From Pegoplata infirma (lineage: Eukaryota; Arthropoda; Insecta; Diptera; Anthomyiidae), in assembly GCA_963921195.1 (NCBI GenBank), contig OY992537.1:62484400-62548399 (forward strand): a DNA stretch of 64,000 nt. The letters are read 5' to 3'. Position numbers and translations under genes: made by a program. The notes under the pieces are model-generated. The model worked only from the letters and a program-made list of their open reading frames with translations. It searched no databases and had not been told where the DNA came from. This document shows, piece by piece, positions 43,028 to 52,804 of the stretch. The first letter of the stretch is position 1; the number at the start of each line of letters is the position of its first letter.

Positions 43028-43890
43028 TAAGCACACCTCAAAAATTTCAGTACATTCAACATAACCTAAAAAGACAAAATGCTTTAATTCGGCTTCTGGT
43101 TGACATATGTGAACATAATTGAGCACCAAATGGTATTTAAACAAGTACAAACATATTTTTTGACAAAAAAAGAAAAAAATCGCGGATTTTTTTTTTACCA
43201 AAATTTTTTTTCGTGGAAATTTTTTTTCAATTTTTTTTTTCAAAAGTATTTTCCTTTTAAATAAAGTTGTTTGCAATAATCTTTTTGAAATTGTGGAGGG
43301 TATCACTACATTCGGCAAGGCCGAATTTAACTTTTTTACTTGTTTTTCATTAAATTTTTTTTTCATTATTTTTTTTTTTCATTAATTTTTTTTTTCATTA
43401 ATTTTTTTTTCATTAATTTTTGTTCATCAAATTATTTTTCATCATATTTTTATTTTGTTTCATAAATTTTTTTTTTTCAATTTTTTTTTTTTTTTGTTCA
43501 TTCATTTTTTTTTTCATGATTTTTTTTCATCAAAAATTTTTTTCCTCAATTTTTTTGTTTTTTCAATATTTTTTTTTTATCAATTTTTTTTCATTAATTT
43601 TTTTTTCATTATTTTTTTTATCATATTTTTTCATCAAATTTTTTTAATTATCAATTTTTCCTCACCAAAAAATTTTTCTCATCAATTTTTTCTCACCAAA
43701 AAATTTTTCTCATCAATTTTTTTTACATCAAAAAATTTTTCTTTTCATAAAAAAAAATTTATCAAAAACTTTTTTTCATCAAAATTTTTTTTTCGACAAA
43801 AATTTTGGGTTCATTAAATTTTTTTTAACATAATTTTGTTTTTTGTGAAAAAAAAATATTTTTTTTTTACCAAAACTGCTTTTTTACCAA

Positions 43891-44230
43891 GTCTAAGCTT
43901 TTCGCATTAGAATTTTTCATTTGTTTATCAAATGTACATAAAACAAGTTAGGGTGTTATATTCTTTGATGCCGAATCTTTTCTACTTTCCAAAATGGAAA
44001 ACACTCTTTTGTACTTATTTTTGCACTCAGTTACGAAATGTTCAGCTCTTTTGGTTTTTTAATGGGGTCCTCGACTGATCTTTCAATTTGTTTTGCATGG
44101 AATAGCAAAGTAATATAACATTGTTTTTTCTAAAAAAAACTTTGCTTTGGCAAGTACACCCAAATCTTCAGCAAAACATTATCATGATTTAATGTTTTGG
44201 GCAAGAGTACAAAATTCGCAGGCATTTTTT
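43891..44230. repeat. Distal part of T-rich element / DINE subfamily D, copy 2
   Basis: Direct match of 20264-20604 over about 340 bp, without the 587-bp element found at 19677, so it gives that element's empty site (TTTACCAAGTCTAAGC). Confidence 0.7.
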
Positions 44231-44584
44231 TATTAAATTTTCAAAAATCCAAAACATTGATCGTTGGGCCTCACGGGAATTTTAAGGAGTTTGAGTGTTG
44301 ACCAAGTACCAAAATTTCATGAAAATCACGAGTACCCATAGAAAGAGCTTCCTTGTAAGTGGATGATATAAAAAATCAAATTAATCTATAATCTTCTAAT
44401 CTTTAAGACATAAATCTTGTTTTTTTTTTGTTTTTGTTGTTTTTGTTGTTTTATGATTTCCATCTCTTGTTATTTATTTGTTTCATTTTCATATCGATAT
44501 CATAAATTAATAAAATTTTTTAAATATCACAATTTAAAAAAAAAATCCTATACCACATGTTTTTTAGTATTTCAGATTTGTTTT
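44231..44584. other. Unassigned AT-rich spacer
   Basis: TTTTTGTTGTTTT repeats near 44420-44450; otherwise nothing seen. Confidence 0.4.
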
Positions 44585-44585
44585 T

Positions 44586-45595
44586 ATACCCTCTAACTAC
44601 AGTATGGGGGCATACTCACTCTGTCATTCCGTGTGCAACGCATTAAAATATCGGTCTAGGGCCCCATAAAGTATAAATATTTATGATCAGTGATCGACTC
44701 TAAGACATTCTAGCGATGTCCGTCCGTATGTCCGTTTGTAATTAACACGATGCCGTCCAAAATAAAAGAGCTAGACTTCTTCCGAAATTTTGCACGAATA
44801 TATCTTATGTTCCTAGGAAGGTTAAGTTCGTAAATGAGCAAAATCGGACCAGGGGGAAAAAGTTCCTCCTTGGAGAACTAAACCAACCTCTGAAAAATAC
44901 AATTTTTTACATGATTTTTTGTGTTTTTTTTTTTAACAAATGCAACATTTTTATTCTACAAGAAGTTAAAAGACCTGCACTTGGACCCAGAGGATTAGTA
45001 AATGTCGTTTTTTCTAAGACATACTAGCGATGTTTCTTATGGTCATAGGATGGTTAAGTTCGGAAATGGGCAAAATCGGACGAAAAGGAAAAACGTTTCC
45101 CCTTAAAGAACTAAACTCAACCTTTAAAAACACAATTTTTTACAGTTAATTTTGTATATTTGTTAAACAAATATATGAAACATTTTTGTGTCAAAAATAA
45201 TTCAAAGTCTAGCACTTCGAATTTCAGCAAAAATATGAAATTTCAGATTGCTTTCGCCTTAAATTCACGTATTTACGTCTTCAAAAACCCGTTAAACAAA
45301 ACATTTGTAAGCCACCAAAATATTTTAACGCATTTTCGTCAACCAAAAATATTTTTACACTTAAAAAATAATACACTCAAAAAAATTTTGCACTTAAAAA
45401 AATTTTACACTCAAAAATAAATTTAGTATTTCTTTCCAAAATGACTAAAAAAAATTTTTAACCCAAAATAAAATATTTCTAATCAAAATTGTTAAATTTT
45501 TTTTTTTTTCGTTTAAAAATTAACTATCACCTAAAAAGGCATTGTGTAGGGCATTAATGGATTCGGCCAAGTCGAATTTAACTTTTCGACTTGTT
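44586..45595 (+). mobile_element. Composite DINE-like element, C-type front and A-type back
   Basis: The head TATACCCTCTAACTACAG with GGGGGCATA, core and the body to about 45140 follow subfamily C (25630-26131), with one body block repeated (AGTTCGTAAATGAGC near 44825 and AGTTCGGAAATGGGC near 45058). From about 45225 it follows subfamily A (TTTCAGATTGCTTTCGCCTT, the TACACTCAAAAA array) and ends GTGTAGGGCATTAATGG and TTTTCGACTTG. Two merged copies or a recombinant. Confidence 0.7.
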
Positions 45596-45984
45596 TTTTT
45601 TTTTTCAAATGACGATTTTTTGAGCTTTTAATTCAAATGTAGCGCCATATGTTGATGCATATTTTACTTGAAAGTATTCGCTAAATTGTTTTTATTTATT
45701 AATTAGTCGTGTTTTTTTTTTGTTTAAAGAAGCAAGAGAACAAACATTACTTTTGTTTTATTATTTTTTTTTATGTAGGAGTGTGCGTAATTTCTCATAC
45801 ATATAAAATAAGAAAAAAAATTTTATTGTTTTTTTTTCTACATAATAAGAACATTTAAAGATGTTCTAATATGATTTAAAAATTAAATACCCAACAAATT
45901 AGGAGTATTCACGTTGGACTGAATAAACTTAATGTGCGGTACTCTTAAAAAAAGGCCTATGTAACCAACTTTTGGGACACAATC
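45596..45984. other. Unassigned AT-rich spacer
   Basis: No gene or repeat recognised. Confidence 0.35.
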
Positions 45985-46430
45985 TCCTTACAAATAGTTC
46001 ATAAATTTTCCCACAATTTAGTAAAATTTAACTAAAAGTTTAAAAATTTTATATACTGTAAGGATAAAATGTTAGTTCATGTACTGCTAAATAGTTCATT
46101 GTGTTCTTTAAATAAAATTCCCTAATACTTGAACAAAGAAATTTTCCCTTAAAATATAAAAAAAAATCTTTATTTTTAAGACATATTTCTGTTCTTAAGT
46201 TTTAAGACATAATTTACTACCAACTTGTTCATCATGTTTATCTTTCTTGAATTTAGAAAGTTTTTTCCTCAGGTTTAGTAAACTATTCATAAGTTGAGGA
46301 AAAAAAAATTATGAATTATTTTTGCGGCAGTGAACTATTTTAAAGGAAGTGTGTCTCAAAATTTAGTAAGGTATTTTTATAGTGTAGTTTCTTAAGAAAA
46401 AATATCTCAAAAATAAAAAATAAACTACAT
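45985..46430. repeat. Partial copy of the 28022-29107 TIR element
   Basis: AGTTCATAAATTTTCCCACA, AAATTTAACTAAAAG, TAGTTCATTGTGTTCTTTAA and TTTTTAAGACATATTTCT follow 28060-28290 in order. The right end TTTTTATAGTGTA may be a decayed terminus. Confidence 0.55.
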
Positions 46431-46439
46431 TTTTGACTA

Positions 46440-46578
46440 ATATTTTGAACTGATAATTCCCCAATATGTTCGGTAAGCCGAAACACCCCAAACTTAAGAT
46501 CGTCGCTTTTATAAATATTTTAAGTTTCAAGCAAATCGGTATGTGTATAACGGTTGGGAGACTTCCCTTGTGAGAAAA
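46440..46578. mobile_element. Right end of the CAAGGGAAG long-TIR family, copy 3
   Basis: GGTAAGCCGAAACACCCCAA, TTTTAAGTTTCAAGCAAATC and GGGAGACTTCCCTTGTG match the right terminus of 34224-35606. The left end was not found; the 45985-46430 repeat may be nested in it, as a MITE is nested in copy 2. Confidence 0.6.
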
Positions 46579-47029
46579 ATCACAACTTTATATTCTTACA
46601 GTTAAACGAAGCACTCTTTTCAATAATTTTCAAGAAAATTTCTTTCAAATCAAAGTTTTTTCTTTTCTTGCTACAAAGTAATATCTTCTAAAAATACATC
46701 CTTCACAGTCTTTTTCAATTCATTTAAAGTAAATGGCATAAATTGACCCTTTACTTCTGGATCATTTTAAAAGTTTGCAACATTAAAATTATAAAAAAAC
46801 ATTGCATTTCTAATGCATGTCTACCAACTAGCAATTTCTATAAACTAAAACATCAAACGATTTCACACTTGCAGCGATTCATAAGAATAGACTAGAGTAG
46901 CAATTCTTTCTTTGCAAATGGAGGGACTTCGCTAAAAATATAAAAAAATAAAAAAAAAAAAAAACAACAACATATGGAACATATTCAAAGAAGGGCACAA
47001 ATGCTTAGAAATTTGAATAAAAAAACAAA
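46579..47029. other. Unassigned AT-rich spacer
   Basis: A-runs near 46935-46965; nothing else recognised. Confidence 0.4.
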
Positions 47030-47178
47030 AAAAAAATGTGTAGAAAGCTAGGTAATACCGAATTTAAAATACCCTTCTTCCATGTCTGATCAAAAATTAA
47101 ACTAAAAAAAAAAACTTTTTTTCAAAAATTGTTCGGGAATTTTCCTAAAACTAAGTTAAATTGAGTTCTTTAATATAT
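47030..47178 (-). repeat. Eroded DINE fragment, left of the foldback
   Basis: GTGTAGAAAGCTAGG...CCGAATTTAAAATACCC is a weak match to a minus DINE tail. A matching minus DINE head lies at 50912-51004, so the 47179-50911 foldback probably landed in this DINE. Confidence 0.4.
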
Positions 47179-47218
47179 GGAGCATTCCAAGCCAAATCAC
47201 TCACTTTTAGACCCGACC

Positions 47219-48954
47219 CACAGTGGGGAAAAATTTACTTTTTTTGTGCAATTTTGCCTACAGGTCGCAATTCTTCACCGATTTTGGTTTTTATTTTTTT
47301 GTATTTTATCTAATAAAATTCCGCATCGATCTGTCATGGTGGATTTTTGAAAAAAAATTTCGGATTACTTTTTATATTTTCCTAAAATTCAGAAAATTTT
47401 CATTTTTTTGGTATTTTTGCAATAAAAAATGTATTAGGCATTGGACGAATATGCTTTATAGATTAAATTAATGGTATTGGAACCCCTTATCAACGATGTG
47501 ATTAGTATTTAAAAATATATTATTATTTTGGTTTTTATAACCAGACAAAAATTCAAGAATTTTCACTCTCAAAAGCCTATATCTTTAAAAGTAATGAACC
47601 AATTTCAATGAAACCTTTTTTTAGATTAAAGCTTATGTTTTGCTTAGTCATAATTGGAACACAAAATTTTTTTAAAAAAATATTTTATTTTTTGCTTAAA
47701 TTTTACCTTATGATTTTTGGAGTTTTAAAATTATTTCTTAGTCTTTTTTAAAAAAAGAATGTTGTTACATTGTAAATTTGGAAAAAATAGTTTAACAATT
47801 TTGCAAAAATACTTTGTTTACCAATAATGGTTTAGAAAATGATAAGCTTTAATGTAAAAAAAATTTCATTGAAATTGGTACATTACACCGCTCTACAAAT
47901 CTGAGGTTTGTCGCTGCGTTTTGGATGAAACCAAAAAAAGTTGATAGAGTTTGGTGCCCCGATTCCAAAAGGGTCACTCAAATTTTTCTATCACGTCACA
48001 ATTTTGAGAAAATCGCGGTTAAAGTGTCAAAAAATGCCCATTTTGACCATTTTTGAACGCCTATAAAATAAGATCCTGACATACAAATGACTTGGTATCT
48101 AGCTCATTCGAAAGTGTGTAACTTTCTCTTTTAGACAAGATCAAATCTTCTTGGAATTTAATTTTCTAAAATGGTAAAAAAATCATTAGCCACAAGTGCT
48201 ATAAATCTAAAATTTACGTATGAATTTGTATGGAAATTTGTTAAAAAACACTGTGTAAATAAACTAAATATTGAAAAAATGGAAGGTTTTTTGCTAATGA
48301 TTTTTTTACCATTTTAGAAAATTAAATTTTTAGAACATTTTATCTTATCTTTAAGAGAAAATTACAGGCTTTCGAATGAGCTTGATACCAAGTCATTTGC
48401 ATGTCAGGATATTATTTTATAAGCTGTTAAAAAGGGTCAAAAATGCCCTTTTTCGGCCCTTTAACCGCGAATTACTCAAAATCCTGATGTGATAGACAAA
48501 TTTGGGCTCCGGATTTGGAATCAGCGCAACAGACACCATCCAAATCACTAACCAGAATCCAATACGCATTTTCTTGTTGAGCTGTGTTATTTAAAATGAT
48601 ATATGTAGGTACTTAAAGGTGAACATTTTTAAGTTTTCATAAGTTTATAAAAACCAAAATAACAATAAATTAACAAATGCTATTAATCTCATTTATAAGG
48701 GGTTCAAATACCTTTAATTTTGTCCATTCAGCTTATTCGTCCCCTGCCTATTACATTTCTTAGAGCAAAAATTCTAAAAAAAATAATATTTTCTGAACTT
48801 TAAAAAAATATGCAAATAAAACAAAAACGATTTTTAGAAATCCACCATGAGGAATTTTATTAGCTAAATTTCAAAAAAAAGAAATACTAAAATCGGTTAA
48901 GAATTGCGACCTGTAGCCAAAATTGGACAAAAAAAGTCCATTTTCCCCACTGTG
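47219..48954. mobile_element. Transib-like foldback, TIR CACAGTGGGGAAAA, TSD CGACC
   Basis: Termini CACAGTGGGGAAAA at 47219 and TTTTCCCCACTGTG ending at 48954; inverted similarity continues for more than 60 bp (TACAGGTCGCAATTCTTCACC at the left). The 5-bp duplication CGACC lies at 47214-47218 and 48955-48959; the mirror arm of the host foldback supplies the empty site AGACCCGACCCCTTTCG. Inner arms pair around 48242 (TTTTTACCATTTTAGAAAAT and mate). Transib transposons are known for 5-bp GC-rich duplications and termini like the RSS heptamer CACAGTG. No transposase is present, so this is a non-autonomous derivative by inference. Confidence 0.85.
47590..47890. repeat. Small nested inverted repeat in left arm
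   Basis: TGAACCAATTTCAATGAAAC and TTAAAGCTTAT pair with ATAAGCTTTAA and TTTCATTGAAATTGGTACAT. Its ~300 bp accounts for the left arm of the Transib-like element being longer than the right, so it is probably a separate insertion. Confidence 0.6.
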
Positions 48955-50911
48955 CGACCCCTTTCGATTTATTTTATTTTTGGATATGTTTTAGTACTTA
49001 TTAAATGCAACTTGGACACCAATTTTCAGCCTTTTATTTTAAGATGGTGTTGAGTAATCAATTTTTCAAAATGGCGATTTTCTCAAAAAAATTAAAAAAT
49101 TTGAATTTTTAATTAATTTTGCCCATTAAAAAATAAAGGCATTTTAAAAAAGTTGGACAACGTTTTGTTGGTATTTAAATGTAGTTTTAGAAAAAAAAAT
49201 ATGAAACAATTATTCCAAGTAATTAAGTATCACTTATTTTTTGACGTTTAAAAATTAAAATCTACTTTTTGAAAAAGTCCGAAACCTTCGATTTTTTTGT
49301 AAAAAACTAAAAAAATTCTACTCTAAATTACGCAACTTTTAAGCCATAACTCGAGATGTGATCACAATTCTTTCTATTTTTTTTTTTAATTTTTAAAGTT
49401 GCACCTTTTATGTTTTGGCTCTGATTTATTTTATATGGAGCTCCAAAAAAAATAAAATTGGTAGATACTGACCCTAACTTACCCTAAATATATTCATTTG
49501 GAGATAAATATACGTCTCACAAAAATTTAGGACGGTCGGACATGGGTAAGGCGTTTAGCATGGTCCCTGAAGTTTAAAAAATGGATTACATATGCATTTT
49601 TTTCTGTTTTCGCAATTTTTTTGGTATTTGAAGTTAAGTTTTAATTCAAGTGATTACTAAATTATGATGTGGAGTAAAATGCCTTTCTAACAAGGTACTA
49701 AAAACTAAAATTAGTTGAAAATCAGCCAAGTTATTACAACTTCCCCAGGCATCTAGCGTGTGCCATACCACTTGATTAAAAAATACGAGTCCCTTTTTTT
49801 AAATTTATTGAAATTTTCTACTGTAATAATATTTTTTCATTATTCATGTTTCAGTGTAATATTTTTTTGGTTTTTCCAAATTTTAAAACAAAAAAAATAA
49901 AATTTTTTTTAAAATAGAGATTTCAAAAGGGTGTTGAAAATGCAGGCATTTTTTGCACTAATTTAAAAAATATTAGCAAAGCACAATATGAAAAATACTT
50001 GTCATCTAATTACATTTGAACTTGAAGAATAAAAAAATGTTATTACAGTAGAAAATTTCAATGAATTTCCAAAATCGCATTATATTGCTTAATCAAGTGT
50101 TTTGCCATACGTTAGATGCCTGGGGAAGTTGTAATAACTTGGCTCATTTTCAACCGATTTCAGTCTTTGGTACCTTATTAGAGAGGCGTTTTACTCCGTA
50201 TTATAATTCTGTAATCACTTGAATTAAAACTTAATTTAAAATACCAAAAAAATTGAGAAAACAGAAAAAAATTCATATTTTTTCTTGTAATCCGTTTTCT
50301 AAACTTCAAGGCCCATGCGGAACACCTTATCTATGTCTGATCGTTCTTAATTTTTGTGAGGCGTATTTTTGTCTCGAAATGAATATATCTAGGGTAAGTT
50401 AGGGTCAGTATCTACCAATTTAATTTTTTTGGAGCACCATATAAAATAAATCAGAGTCAAAAAATAAAAGGTGCAATTTTCAAAATTTGAAAAAAATAGA
50501 ACAAATTGCAATCACATCTCGAATTATGGCTTAAAAAATGCGTAATTAAGAGTAGAACTTTTAGGCGTTTGTAAAAAAAAATCGAAGGTTTCGGACTTTT
50601 TCAAAAAGTCGATTTTAATTTTTAAACGTATAAAAATAAGTGATAATTACTTCGAATAGTTTTTCTAATATTTTTTTCTAAAACTACATTTAAATACCAA
50701 CAAAACGTTGTCCAACTTTTTTTAAGATATCTATATTTTTAACTGGTCAAAATTAATTTAAAGTTTTAATTATTCCATTTTTTTGAAAAAATCGCCAAAG
50801 GCTGAAAATTGGTGTCCAAGCTGTATTTAATAAGTTCTAAAACATATCCAAAAATAAAATAAATCGAAAGGGGTCGGGTCTAAAAGTGAGTGATTTCCCC
50901 TGGAATGCCCC

Positions 50912-51004
50912 ATATACTTTATGGTGTCCTAGACCAATATTTCGAGGTGATACAAACGGAATGAGAAACTTATATATACCCTCTATCACTAGAGTGGAGT
51001 GTAT
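50912..51004 (-). repeat. DINE subfamily A head fragment
   Basis: ATATACTTTATGGTGTCC, CGAGGTGATACAAACGG, then CTCTATCACTAGAGTGGAG and TGTATA: the 5' end of a minus DINE cut in its TA tract by the foldback. Confidence 0.8.
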
Positions 51005-51009
51005 AAAAA

Positions 51010-51221
51010 AACTTATCGTTAGAAAGTTTTCTTGTATTGATTTGTGATATGCAGATTTTTCTGCTGTCCCGACAGATTTCTCTGCTAATTTCACCTAGAT
51101 AATCAAGACAGATTTTAAGCAAACCGAGTCTGCTTAAATCGGCAGATTTCTTATATGGCTCATAATGGGTGTATTTTCAGAAGATTTTTCTGCTGATTGG
51201 ACAGAGAATTTATTTTGAGTG
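51010..51221. mobile_element. MITE-like fragment ending TTTATTTTGAGTG
   Basis: The right end TTTATTTTGAGTG (to 51221) is the CACTCAAAA-family terminus. The interior repeats GCAGATTTTTCTGCTG, GACAGATTT and CGGCAGATTTC. The left end was not identified. Confidence 0.5.
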
Positions 51222-51224
51222 TTA

Positions 51225-51260
51225 GGAAACTATGGTCGGTAGTGACCGACTATAGTTTCC
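51225..51260. repeat. Perfect-looking 36-bp hairpin
   Basis: GGAAACTATGGTCGGT pairs with ACCGACTATAGTTTCC around a 4-base AGTG loop, with one internal mismatch. It lies between the MITE end and the inverted Tc1 relics; it may be the fused outer termini of the following palindrome. Confidence 0.7.
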
Positions 51261-51529
51261 TTACTTATTTTAATAAAATATCTACTTTTAAAATTAATTT
51301 CATTATAATATATACCTAAGTCAAATAATTATATGTGCACTGTATTATATTGAGTTATAGGAAAGAAAACAAAATATTTTTTTAAGTTTGGTTAATATTT
51401 TGTTATGTTTTTAAGTAAGCTATAAAATCATAAAAACATTCATTTCAAACTTTATTTTTTAGTACAGAAAATAAGGCATAAAAATATACTAATGGCTGGC
51501 CATTTCAATACTGGTATGCTGGGCGTTTT

Positions 51530-51850
51530 AAACAAGTTTTTTGTCAAACCAGTGACATGGATTGGGGCGTTGTCTTGGTGGAATGTCCAATTATCTCCAC
51601 ACAGTTCGCTAGCAAAGTCTTTTAAATGTTCCCGAACAATTAAAATTATATTTTTGCATTATTTTTAGTATGGGCAAATCATATTCGGAACCATCCTCCT
51701 GATCCAAATGCATCCCATACCATAACGGATTCGCAACTGTGGTTTTGCAAATAGCACGTTTGACGAGGATGTCCTAAATCTCTCTAATATTGGTGTTGAC
51801 CATCAGTGCCATCCAAACTAAACTGTTTTTGTCACTAAATATGACGAAAA
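51530..51850 (-). pseudogene. Tc1-like transposase fragment, left arm
   Basis: Minus-strand frames include SLVWMALMVNTNI, LVKRAICKTTVANPLWYGMH, then DQEDGSEYDLPI, and toward 51540 SNWTFHQDNAPIH-like DNA. It mirrors the right-arm copy. Stops and frameshifts throughout. Confidence 0.55.
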
Positions 51851-51884
51851 AAATTTAAATTAATACGGCGATGATGGTCACCAC

Positions 51885-52240
51885 TTCTCTTGTTGAGATT
51901 TAAGACATCTCCGCCAAACGTGCTATTTGTGAAACCCCAGTTGCGAATCTGTCATGGTATGGGATGCATTTGGACCAAGAGGAAGGGTTTGAATATGATT
52001 TGGTTCCAATAAAAATAATACAAAAATATATTTTTAATTGTTGGAGACCATTTAATAGACTTTGCTACCGAACTGTATGGAGATAATTGGACATTCTCAC
52101 ATGATAACGCTCTAATCCATTTCACTCGTTTGACAAAAAAACTTGTTAAATGCGCACAACATACCAGTATTGAAATGGCCAGCCATTAGTCCCGACCTAC
52201 AAACAATTAAATTCCTCTTTGGGACCCTTTCTGCCAAGGT
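51885..52240 (+). pseudogene. Tc1-like transposase fragment, right arm
   Basis: Plus-strand frames read YGDNWTFSHDNALIHFTRLT (the DNAxIH block holding the second catalytic Asp of Tc1 enzymes; usual form QDNAPIH) and, after a shift near 52160, VLKWPAISPDLQTIKFLFGT (the WPxxSPDLNPIENLW block with the region of the third acidic residue). Both are classic Tc1/mariner landmarks. Disabled by shifts and stops. Confidence 0.75.
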
Positions 52241-52804
52241 CATTTCAAAGTCAAGGCCGTACAAGACCATTAAAGGACTTTAAATTTAAATACTGACAAA
52301 ACGGGGGACAAGGGGCATTGGTACATTAAAAACCTCGGTGGGTTTTATGCCTCCTAGGCTTAAAAAAGTTTAAATATACAAGGTGAACACAAATTTTCAC
52401 AAAATTCTTAATTACATTGCAAATCAAAACGAATATATACGAATTTTCTTTTATGCACATATAAATATTTTCAATAGACAACATGTGAAGTATTTTCTTT
52501 TTCGTTATTTACTGTTTTAAAAATTAAAGTATAAAATTAAAATGTTTATGATTTTAATGCTTATATATAAACATAATAAAATATTAACCAAACATGAAAA
52601 AATAATTTATTTTCTTTCCTATAACTCAATATAAAAAAATGCACATATAATTATTTGTCTTAGGTATTTACGTTAATTTTATATAACACAAAACTCCAGC
52701 AGTTTTTATTATAAATTTCTCCACAGACCACATAGAGTTTTTAAGGCTTCCAAAAATTAAGCTTTATGTTATTTTTATTACGGATTTTCACCAATTTAAA
52801 TAAA

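Larger units (their letters stand above)
40822..43346 (+). mobile_element. DINE-like element, subfamily B, split by a LINE
   Basis: Head TATACCCTCCACTTAGTG, TA tract, core and (GTCY)n at 40954-40987. The body breaks at about 41121 (GTTATGAACG) and resumes at about 43026 with TGTAAGCACACCTC, exactly the continuation seen in the copy at 15797-15835. Tail GGAGGGTATCACTACATTCG and TTTTTTACTTG. Confidence 0.9.
39498..43890 (+). repeat. T-rich element with CACCAGCTGGTG head, copy 3, containing two DINEs and a LINE
   Basis: The head (AACATGATAATGTTTTTAGG, GGACGCCACCTCA) runs to 39716, with the palindrome mutated to TTCACCAGCTAATGAA. A minus-strand DINE follows, then T-rich units 40562-40821, then a plus-strand DINE carrying a LINE (40822-43346), then T-rich units to 43890 that match 19440-19670. 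Removing both DINEs restores AATAAAAAGTAAC and an unbroken array. Confidence 0.75.
47179..50911. mobile_element. Large foldback element, ends GGAGCATTCC/GGAATGCCCC
   Basis: Outer ends (GGAGCATTCCAAGCCAAATC; inverse of GATTTCCCCTGGAATGCCCC) continue inward through CACTCACTTTTAGACCCGAC. A 1.74-kb Transib-like element interrupts the left arm, after which the arms pair from CCCCTTTCGATTTATTT (48957) with the inverse near 50875, through CAATTTTCAGCC and CCCCAGGCATCTA, to a loop at about 49862-50010. Without the insert it is about 2.0 kb. ATAT flanks both ends. Another end of this family (TGGAATGCCCCATATA) is at 59069-59084. No protein is encoded; ORFs in the arms mirror each other. Confidence 0.85.
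51290..52690. mobile_element. 1.4-kb inverted pair of Tc1-like relics (foldback)
   Basis: Left TATACCTAAG, AATTATATGTGCA and TTGAGTTATAGGAAAGAAAA mirror right TTTTCTTTCCTATAACTCAA, TGCACATATAATTATTTG and CTTAGGTATTTA. Inner AATGGCTGGCCATTTCAATA mirrors TATTGAAATGGCCAGCCATT. The centre is near 51840. The right arm is about 300 bp longer (52200-52440). Confidence 0.75.

Noticed and set aside
43420..43817. Long-terminal-repeat retrotransposon or viral-type sequence
   Set aside because: No LTR pairs, primer-binding site, protease, integrase or envelope motifs were seen anywhere in the window.
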